Assembly: GCA_002308875.1 (NCBI GenBank)
Contig: DBWK01000104.1
Span: 1 to 5,670 of the forward strand
Reading direction: 5' to 3'
DNA: 5,670 bases
Origin: Treponema sp. UBA1240
Lineage (GTDB): Bacteria; Spirochaetota; Spirochaetia; Treponematales; Treponemataceae
Shown: positions 1 through 4,045 of the stretch, in pieces
Layout of the letters: every line of letters starts with the position of its first letter
How positions within the stretch are numbered: the first letter of the stretch is position 1
The notes under the pieces: generated by a model
Told to the model about the DNA's origin: nothing
Databases searched by the model: none
What the model saw: only the letters and a program-made list of their open reading frames with translations
Made by a program: the position numbers and the translations under genes

Positions 1-278
1 GCATGATTTTTCTCTTCTTCTTCCAAATCGTAAAGGTTCTGAAGGTTGAGCCAAAACTCTGCAGTGGTTCCAAAGAATTTAGAAAAACGGATTGCGGTGT
101 CAGCTGTAATGGAACGATTCCCATGAATAATCTCGGAAATGCGAGTCTGAGGAATATTAATTTCTTTTGCAAGGCGATATGCTGAAATATTCATTGGAAC
201 AAGAAATTCTTCTTTCAGAATTTCGCCTGGATGAATATTAGGTAATCTATCATTAGTGGTAATCTGTGATTCTGACAT
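1..278 (-). CDS. higA: HigA-family antitoxin, XRE-type HTH (3' end cut by window edge)
   Basis: Antitoxin of a HigBA toxin-antitoxin pair. It should bind and neutralise HigB and repress the shared promoter. I translated this frame by hand: 92 full codons are visible and it runs off the left edge, so only the last few residues are missing (the family is usually about 95-110 residues). The N-terminus has the family hallmark HPGEILKEEFL (residues 16-26). A helix-turn-helix follows at about 33-58 (AYRLAKEINIPQTRISEI, then HGNRSIT), and then TAIRFSKFFGTTAEFWLNLQ (61-80), the conserved HigA/VapI-type tail. The ATG at 278 is preceded by a strong GGAGGT and lies inside the 3' end of higB, giving a 26-base overlap that implies co-translation. 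The toxin-before-antitoxin order is typical of higBA. Identification is from recognised family motifs, not a search. Confidence 0.93.
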   Translation of the reverse strand, partial: MSESQITTNDRLPNIHPGEILKEEFLVPMNISAYRLAKEINIPQTRISEIIHGNRSITADTAIRFSKFFGTTAEFWLNLQNLYDLEEEEKNH

Positions 279-534
279 TTTCTGCACCTCCGTTTTCAAA
301 AGCAAATACAATTCTCCATTGGTCATTTATTCGGATTGACCAAAGCCCTGCAAGAGTTCCTGCCAGCTGCTCAAGTTTGTTCCCTGATGGAATTCTTAAA
401 TCTTTTACTTCTTTTGCAGCAGCTATCATTCGGAGTTTCCTTCGTGCAACATTTTGAATGGTCGGCGGAAGTTTCTTGCTTCTTTGTCCTTTCCAAATTA
501 ATTCTGTTTCAGAATCTCCAAATGAATTTATCAT
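253..534 (-). CDS. higB: HigB-family toxin (RelE/ParE fold mRNA interferase)
   Basis: Complete 93-residue toxin. HigB proteins are ribosome-dependent mRNA endonucleases of the RelE superfamily. The whole length matches the family pattern: start MINSF, KLPPTIQ.VARRKLRMI.AA (21-40), DLRIPSGNKLEQL (45-57), the core GLWSIRINDQWRIVF (63-77), and terminal ITDYH. The residue pattern of the start is typical, which supports the ATG at 534 even though no Shine-Dalgarno precedes it. A consensus-like promoter ends 6 nt before this ATG, and the stop of a short upstream ORF lies 2 nt before it, so translation may be leaderless or coupled. It overlaps higA by 26 bases. No frameshift or truncation is visible, so the toxin looks intact. 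Activity is inferred from the family. Confidence 0.93.
   Translation of the reverse strand: MINSFGDSETELIWKGQRSKKLPPTIQNVARRKLRMIAAAKEVKDLRIPSGNKLEQLAGTLAGLWSIRINDQWRIVFAFENGGAENVRITDYH
286..291 (-). promoter_or_regulatory. higA ribosome binding site
   Basis: On the minus strand GGAGGT stands 7 nt before the higA ATG, inside the higB coding sequence. It is a near-perfect Shine-Dalgarno and fixes the higA start. The toxin gene just upstream has none, so the antitoxin is probably translated more efficiently than the toxin. Confidence 0.8.
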
Positions 535-539
535 ACTTA

Positions 540-564
540 AATACTAACGGCAAGCGGAAGTATT
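540..564. repeat. Inverted repeat in the higBA promoter, candidate operator
   Basis: AATACT (540-545) and AGTATT (559-564) form a perfect 6-bp inverted repeat separated by 13 bp. It spans the spacer and the -10 element of the candidate higBA promoter. HigA-type antitoxins autoregulate by binding promoter palindromes, so this is a reasonable operator candidate by position. The arms are short and A+T-rich, so chance is possible. Confidence 0.35.
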
Positions 565-569
565 GTCAA
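541..569 (-). promoter_or_regulatory. Candidate sigma-70 promoter for higBA
   Basis: Reading the minus strand, a perfect -35 TTGACA (569-564) is followed by a 17-nt spacer and TAGTAT (546-541), which matches 4 of 6 of the -10 consensus including the key T1, A2 and T6. Only 6 nt separate the -10 from the higB ATG, so the predicted transcription start falls on or next to the start codon. The promoter lies inside the 3' part of the DUF3791-like fragment. Confidence 0.55.
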
Positions 570-693
570 GATTTTATTAAAGCGGTCAAAGTAGTTGAAA
601 GCTTGTGTGGTGGAAAGAGAATATTTCTTTGCAAAGTCGCTTACAAGAGAAACCGTAAATTCTATCTTGTCTTTTACAGGAACAGTGACCATA

Positions 694-747
694 TTATTCT
701 CCATCAGGCATATTGTACTGTGTTTTTCTTAAATTTCCAATAATATC
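694..747 (-). pseudogene. Possible C-terminal tail of a gene upstream of the DUF3791-like ORF
   Basis: A short minus-strand reading frame of 17 codons ends with LRKTQYNMPDGE and a TAA located 1 nt before the ATG at 692. The GGAG that serves that ATG encodes the last Gly-Glu. Such tight packing is typical of adjacent operon genes, suggesting the remaining tail of a gene that preceded the DUF3791-like one. The frame is closed upstream by a TGA at 750-748. A neighbouring frame reads SISAHYREI just before it, so a single-base shift could join the two. I do not recognise the protein, and the stretch is short enough to be chance. Confidence 0.2.
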
Positions 748-806
748 TCACGATAGTGTGCGGAAATAGATACACGAAAACATCGTAATTATACATAAAG
801 CCATTA

Positions 807-962
807 TCATATAGTGATATTAATCGGGAAAAAGTCAAATTTCCCCAACACATCCTCATTCAAAAGAAAATCTTTGAGCGGAATTACATACACTCCGTCA
901 TCATCATAATAGGCTTTTGCAGATTCACGCGTGATAACTACCCTTGTGAACGAACCCAAATT
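807..962 (-). pseudogene. Unrecognised C-terminal coding remnant
   Basis: A minus-strand frame open from just after a TAA (965-963) to a TGA (809-807) reads GSFTRVVITRESAKAYYDDD, then GVYVIPLKDFLLNEDVLGKF and DFFPINITI. Its composition is protein-like, with alternating hydrophobic strands and charged turns. There is no ATG in frame at its head (only a TTG at 959) and no ribosome binding site, so it is more likely the surviving 3' end of a lost gene than a complete small protein. I do not recognise the family and assign no function. It lies 103 bp or more upstream of the DUF3791-like fragment on the same strand, consistent with both being debris of one accessory operon. Confidence 0.3.
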
Positions 963-994
963 TTAAAAGAGACAAGATTTTTATTCCAAATTTT

Positions 995-1008
995 TGCGTA
1001 TATACGCA
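995..1008. repeat. 14-bp perfect palindrome
   Basis: TGCGTATATACGCA is its own reverse complement. A run of five T follows on the plus strand (1009-1013), but as a hairpin it would have only a 5-bp stem around ATAT, weak for a terminator. A site for a dimeric DNA-binding protein is the more natural reading. It lies about 45 bp upstream of a plus-strand promoter candidate and just upstream of the 807-962 remnant on the minus strand, so it could have served either. The bound factor is unknown. Confidence 0.45.
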
Positions 1009-1040
1009 TTTTTCTGGAGTAAACTGAGCATAAAAGTTAC

Positions 1041-1069
1041 TTGTCAATAGCTTGTATTAGGAGTATAAG
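1041..1069 (+). promoter_or_regulatory. Candidate plus-strand sigma-70 promoter
   Basis: TTGTCA (1041-1046, 5 of 6 consensus), a 17-nt spacer, then TATAAG (1064-1069, 5 of 6). The start point would be near 1076. It could make a longer polA transcript with about 190 nt of leader containing the direct repeats and the 15-bp inverted repeat. It conflicts with translation of the ORF at 1073 through its AGGAG, because that AGGAG lies in the promoter spacer and would not be transcribed from here. Confidence 0.35.
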
Positions 1070-1072
1070 AAA

Positions 1073-1177
1073 ATGGAAAACAGCTTTATAGGGTTGTATT
1101 ACACTTTTTATTCGGACTTTTTAGGCTTACACCACACTTTTTATTCGCACTTTTTTATTTGTCAGTTTTTTATGTAA
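1073..1177 (+). CDS. Candidate small ORF, 34 residues, aromatic-rich, internal repeat
   Basis: A short plus-strand ORF begins MENSFIGLYYTFYSDF and ends FFICQFFM. AGGAG (1059-1063) stands 9 nt before the ATG, a usable Shine-Dalgarno. The peptide is dominated by Phe, Tyr, Leu and His and contains an 11-residue internal duplication (TFYSDFLGLHH then TFYSHFF) made by the 33-bp DNA repeat, whose period keeps frame. It could be a tiny membrane-associated peptide or a leader peptide before polA, but A+T-rich repeats easily produce such codons by chance. Its stop lies within the left arm of the 15-bp inverted repeat. No homologue is known to me. Confidence 0.2.
   Translation: MENSFIGLYYTFYSDFLGLHHTFYSHFFICQFFM
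1101..1155. repeat. Direct repeat, two 22-bp copies with 33-bp period
   Basis: Copy one is 1101-1122 and copy two is 1134-1155. Both read ACACTTTTTATTCG, then one differing base (G or C), then ACTTTTT. Twenty-one of 22 positions match. The 11-bp gap gives a period of 33 bp, equal to about three helical turns and to 11 codons. It may be a binding-site pair, a slippage duplication, or coding repetition within the small ORF. Confidence 0.7.
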
Positions 1178-1210
1178 TTTGTATACTCGACTACCCAAAT
1201 TACATAAAAA
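1167..1210. repeat. 15-bp perfect inverted repeat upstream of polA
   Basis: TTTTTATGTAATTTG (1167-1181) and CAAATTACATAAAAA (1196-1210) are exact reverse complements around a 14-nt loop. The T-run is on the 5' side and the A-run on the 3' side, and no T-tract follows on either strand, so this is not a standard Rho-independent terminator. It ends about 30 bp before the polA -10 element. A regulator site, an mRNA stem-loop in a long polA leader, or a small mobile-element remnant are all possible. Confidence 0.65.
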
Positions 1211-1239
1211 TGTTCCTCATACCAAAAATTGGGTTTTTG

Positions 1240-1248
1240 TGTTATGAT
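1240..1248 (+). promoter_or_regulatory. polA extended -10 promoter element
   Basis: TG (1240-1241), one base, then TATGAT (1243-1248) is an extended -10 with 5 of 6 consensus bases. I see no convincing -35 at 16-18 nt upstream, which extended -10 promoters tolerate. The start point would fall around 1254-1256, leaving a leader of only about 10 nt before the polA ATG. Confidence 0.45.
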
Positions 1249-1255
1249 AATAAAA

Positions 1256-1261
1256 AAGAGG
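1256..1261 (+). promoter_or_regulatory. polA ribosome binding site
   Basis: AAGAGG is followed by TTTT and the ATG at 1266, a 4-nt spacing that is a little tight but usable. It supports this start, which is also where Pol I homology begins. Confidence 0.6.
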
Positions 1262-1265
1262 TTTT

Positions 1266-4037
1266 ATGAAAGATTCTGACAAAACACTGTACGTGCTTGA
1301 TTCGTACGGGTTGATTTACCGTGCTTACTATGCTTTTATCAGCCGTCCGCTGGTTAATATAAAGGGCGAAAATGTTTCCGCCGTTTTTGGTTTTTTCCGC
1401 AATTTTCTAAAGATACTAAAAGACTACAAACCCGCTTATGCCGTTGCCGCACTTGATTCGCGCACACCCACGTTCCGGCACAAGCTGTTTGACGAATACA
1501 AGGCTACCCGCCAAAAAACACCTGATGATCTTCATGCGCAGATTCCCGTTATAGAAGAAATACTTACCGCTCTTGGAATTCCTATTCTCCGGTGCGACGG
1601 CTATGAGGCGGACGACATAATCGCGACTCTTGCCCGTGAGTGTGAGCAGAACGGTATGAGATGCTGCATTCTTTCCGGTGACAAAGACTTGATGCAGCTT
1701 GTTAACGGCAGTATTTCAATATTAAAACCCAACCATTCAGGCGGCTGGACAGCCGTTGACGAAAAAGGCGTTATGGAAGAGTGGGGCGTGCAGCCGTCGC
1801 AGATGCAGGACATGCTCTCGCTTTTGGGCGACACCGCGGACAATATTCCCGGTGTAAAGGGAATCGGCGAAAAAACGGCGCAAAAGCTTCTTTCCGAATA
1901 CGGAACGCTTGCAAATATTTATGAGAATGTGGAATCAATCGCGGGTTCACTGGGTAAAAAGCTTGTAGAAGGCAAAGAATCCGCATTTTTTTCAAAAAAA
2001 CTTGTGGAACTGTGCACGGATGTTCCCGTCTCGCTGGAACTTTCCAATTATTCAGTGGCTTCACTCGATTTTGCCTCTGCAGCGCGACATCTTTTTAATG
2101 CCGGTGTTCCTGTGGTTGCCAAATCCTATGCCGAATTCGGGGCTGTTGCCGAAGTTCAGACAGGCGCGGCGAGCGTTGCCGCCGAAGAAGACGGGGAACC
2201 TGTTTTTGACTCTCTTGTTGCGAATACCGGCGATTATCGCGCTGTAACAGACATAAACGAACTTAAAACAATTATTGACCAGGCGCTTGCCGCAGGTTTT
2301 ACGGCTTTTGACTGCGAAAGCAACAGCCTTAATCCGCATGAAGCGCGCCTTGCAGGCTTTTCAATTTCGATGCAGAAAGGCAAAGCCGTTTACATTCCGC
2401 TTGTTACGGCGGAAAGCGGAACTCTCGGTTCCGTTTCGTACATCAGTACGGAAGCTGCTCTCGGCGAGCTTGCAAGAATGTTCGGGCGTGCTGAGATGAC
2501 CGTAATCACACACAACGGCAAGTATGATTACGAGGTACTGCGCACAAACGGTCTTAAAGAACTTAAATGCCGTTTTGTTGATACGATGGTGGCGGCATGG
2601 TTGTTGAATCCTGAGCGTGCGTCGTTCTCGCTTGAAGCCTTGAGCGAAACACAGCTCGGTCTTAAAACAATTCCTTTTACGGATTTGGTGCCAAAAAAAG
2701 AAAAGGAAATGACGTTCTTTGACGTTCCGCTCGAAAAAGCTGTTCCTTATGCCGCCGAGGACGCGGATTTGACGTTGCAGTTGTGGCAGCTTTTTGAGCC
2801 CAAGTTAAAGGAAAAAGGACTTCTGCCGCTTTTTGAACAGACCGAAATGCCTGTAATGCCGATTCTTGCGGAAATGGAAATTGCCGGAATCCGCCTTGAT
2901 ACACAGAACCTTGCCGCGTACGGAAAAGAGCTTGCCGCTCAGATTGAGGATGCCGAAAAGAGTATTTTTAGTCTTGTAGGGCATGAGTTCAACATTGCTT
3001 CAACAAAGCAGCTTCAGGACGTGCTTTTTGAAGAACGAAAGCTTAGTCCCGTAAAAAAGACAAAAACCGGCTTTTCTACCGACACCGCCGTTTTGGAAGA
3101 ACTTGCCCGTGTTGATGAAGTTCCCAAAAGAATACTTGATTACCGTACGCTTACAAAGCTTCAGTCCACCTATGTTGAAGCAATTCCAAAGCTTATTTCG
3201 TCCGACGGCCGTGTGCGCACAAGCTTTATTCAGACCGGAACGGCAACAGGCCGCCTCTCGAGTCGGGATCCAAACCTGCAGAACATTCCTGTGCGTGAAG
3301 AAGCCGGACGCAAAATCCGTTCCGCGTTTACGGCGTGCGAAGGCTGCAATCTTGTTTCCGCGGACTATTCGCAGATTGAGTTAGTAATACTGGCGCATCT
3401 TTCCGGCGACGAAAACCTTAAAAAAGCCTTTTTGAGCGGAGTAGACGTTCACAAGGCTACCGCCTGCCTCATATTCGGGGTGGACGCAGAAGCCGTAACA
3501 CCCGATATGCGCAGAACCGCAAAAACAATCAACTTTGGTGTTATGTACGGAATGAGCGCGTTCCGGCTTGCCAACGAGCTCGGAATTTCCAACACACAGG
3601 CTAAATCATTCATAGATTCGTACTTTGCAACATACTCCGGGGTACAGTCCTTTATTCATAGTACTGTGGAACATGCGGAAGAAAAAGGTTTTGTTGAAAC
3701 AATATTCGGTCGCCGCCGGTACATTCAGAATATCAATTCAAAAAACAAGATAGAAAAATCCGCAGCGGAGCGGGTTGCCGTAAACACGCCTATACAGGGC
3801 TCGGCGGCGGATATTGTAAAAAAGGCTATGATAGCCGTTGATGGCGCTTTAAAAAAAGAAAACCTGCACGGGCGAATGCTTTTGCAGGTTCATGATGAGC
3901 TGATTCTGGAATGTCCCGAAAGCGAAACCGAAAAAGTCTCAGCACTCGTAAAAAGAGAAATGGAGCAGGTTGTTGCCCTGTCCGTTCCTCTCAAAGTCAG
4001 TGTTGAAAGCGGCAAAAACTGGGGACTGTTCCACTAA
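1266..4037 (+). CDS. polA: DNA polymerase I
   Basis: Cytoplasmic repair and Okazaki-fragment polymerase with nick-translation activity. Its 923 residues compare with 928 in E. coli, and all three domains are present. The 5' nuclease (about 5-290) keeps its metal ligands: D12, D64, YEADD (E114, D116, D117), GDKD (D139, D141) and GDTADNIPGV (D189, D192), leading into the helix-hairpin-helix. The 3'-5' exonuclease (about 325-510) also looks active, with FDCES (D349, E351), HNGKYD (D421) and YAAEDAD (Y495, D499), so proofreading is predicted; many bacterial Pol I enzymes have lost it. The polymerase domain has GRLSSRDPNLQNIPVR, motif A DYSQIEL (D700, E705), motif B with R749, K753, F757 and Y761, and motif C QVHDEL (H876, D877, E878). 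Oddity: the motif A arginine (E. coli R712) is V707. The stop interlocks with that of convergent gltX. Confidence 0.98.
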   Translation: MKDSDKTLYVLDSYGLIYRAYYAFISRPLVNIKGENVSAVFGFFRNFLKILKDYKPAYAVAALDSRTPTFRHKLFDEYKATRQKTPDDLHAQIPVIEEILTALGIPILRCDGYEADDIIATLARECEQNGMRCCILSGDKDLMQLVNGSISILKPNHSGGWTAVDEKGVMEEWGVQPSQMQDMLSLLGDTADNIPGVKGIGEKTAQKLLSEYGTLANIYENVESIAGSLGKKLVEGKESAFFSKKLVELCTDVPVSLELSNYSVASLDFASAARHLFNAGVPVVAKSYAEFGAVAEVQTGAASVAAEEDGEPVFDSLVANTGDYRAVTDINELKTIIDQALAAGFTAFDCESNSLNPHEARLAGFSISMQKGKAVYIPLVTAESGTLGSVSYISTEAALGELARMFGRAEMTVITHNGKYDYEVLRTNGLKELKCRFVDTMVAAWLLNPERASFSLEALSETQLGLKTIPFTDLVPKKEKEMTFFDVPLEKAVPYAAEDADLTLQLWQLFEPKLKEKGLLPLFEQTEMPVMPILAEMEIAGIRLDTQNLAAYGKELAAQIEDAEKSIFSLVGHEFNIASTKQLQDVLFEERKLSPVKKTKTGFSTDTAVLEELARVDEVPKRILDYRTLTKLQSTYVEAIPKLISSDGRVRTSFIQTGTATGRLSSRDPNLQNIPVREEAGRKIRSAFTACEGCNLVSADYSQIELVILAHLSGDENLKKAFLSGVDVHKATACLIFGVDAEAVTPDMRRTAKTINFGVMYGMSAFRLANELGISNTQAKSFIDSYFATYSGVQSFIHSTVEHAEEKGFVETIFGRRRYIQNINSKNKIEKSAAERVAVNTPIQGSAADIVKKAMIAVDGALKKENLHGRMLLQVHDELILECPESETEKVSALVKREMEQVVALSVPLKVSVESGKNWGLFH

Positions 4038-4045
4038 AAGTTTTT
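4014..4045. terminator. Possible bidirectional terminator hairpin over the polA/gltX stops
   Basis: AAAAACT (4014-4020) and AGTTTTT (4039-4045) are exact reverse complements, so each strand shows an A-tract, a hairpin and a T-tract. The interior can add a short stem (GGGA with TTCC around CTG, with one G-U pair in plus-strand RNA). It covers both stop codons, and there is no other space between the genes. The interrupted, low-G+C stem makes efficiency doubtful. Confidence 0.35.

Larger units (their letters stand above)
537..692 (-). pseudogene. N-terminal fragment of a DUF3791-like protein
   Basis: A 51-codon minus-strand ORF starts with MVTVPVKDKIEFTVSLV and continues with SDFAKKYSLSTTQAFNYFDRF. 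I recognise this as resembling the N-terminal half of DUF3791 proteins, small accessory proteins of unknown function often found beside DUF3990-type genes. After about residue 40 it departs from the expected pattern (family members go on with an HY..LHT-type segment) and ends in ILTILPLAVSI, which is higB promoter sequence read as codons. So the gene appears cut and joined to the higBA upstream region. GGAG sits 6 nt before the chosen ATG at 692. An in-frame ATG at 704 would add MENN but lacks a Shine-Dalgarno. The stop (539-537) is 2 nt before the higB ATG, so this could also be a translated leader ORF. The family assignment is from memory and moderate. Confidence 0.45.
705..1072. other. Stretch without an intact gene, with eroded coding traces
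   Basis: Between the DUF3791-like fragment and the candidate small ORF I see no complete conserved gene on either strand. What it holds is the two minus-strand remnants listed separately (694-747 and 807-962), a 14-bp palindrome (995-1008) and a plus-strand promoter candidate (1041-1069). The segment 748-806 shows only short conflicting minus-strand frames; one of these, starting at ATG 853 and ending in ...NTVQYA at 704, has 49 codons, but its start lies inside the better supported 807-962 frame. I found no tRNA-like fold or transposase trace. Confidence 0.6.

Noticed and set aside
336..743. 135-codon plus-strand ORF
   Set aside because: It lies antisense to higB and the DUF3791-like fragment, has Cys/Phe-rich composition with no recognised motif, and both genes it opposes are better supported.
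704..853. 49-codon minus-strand ORF whose TGA overlaps the ATG at 704 (TGATG)
   Set aside because: The overlap suggests coupling, but its start lies inside the better supported 807-962 frame, the ATG at 704 lacks a Shine-Dalgarno compared with 692, and no family is recognised.
995..1013. Palindrome plus T5 as a plus-strand terminator
   Set aside because: It could form only a 5-bp stem, and there is no plus-strand gene upstream to terminate.
1073..1155. CRISPR-like array
   Set aside because: There are only two copies of an A+T-rich 22-mer with an 11-bp gap and no cas genes; the spacing and copy number do not fit.
1167..1210. Reading the 15-bp inverted repeat as a Rho-independent terminator
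   Set aside because: The stem is almost entirely A-T, and no T-tract follows it on either strand; the T-run is on the 5' arm.
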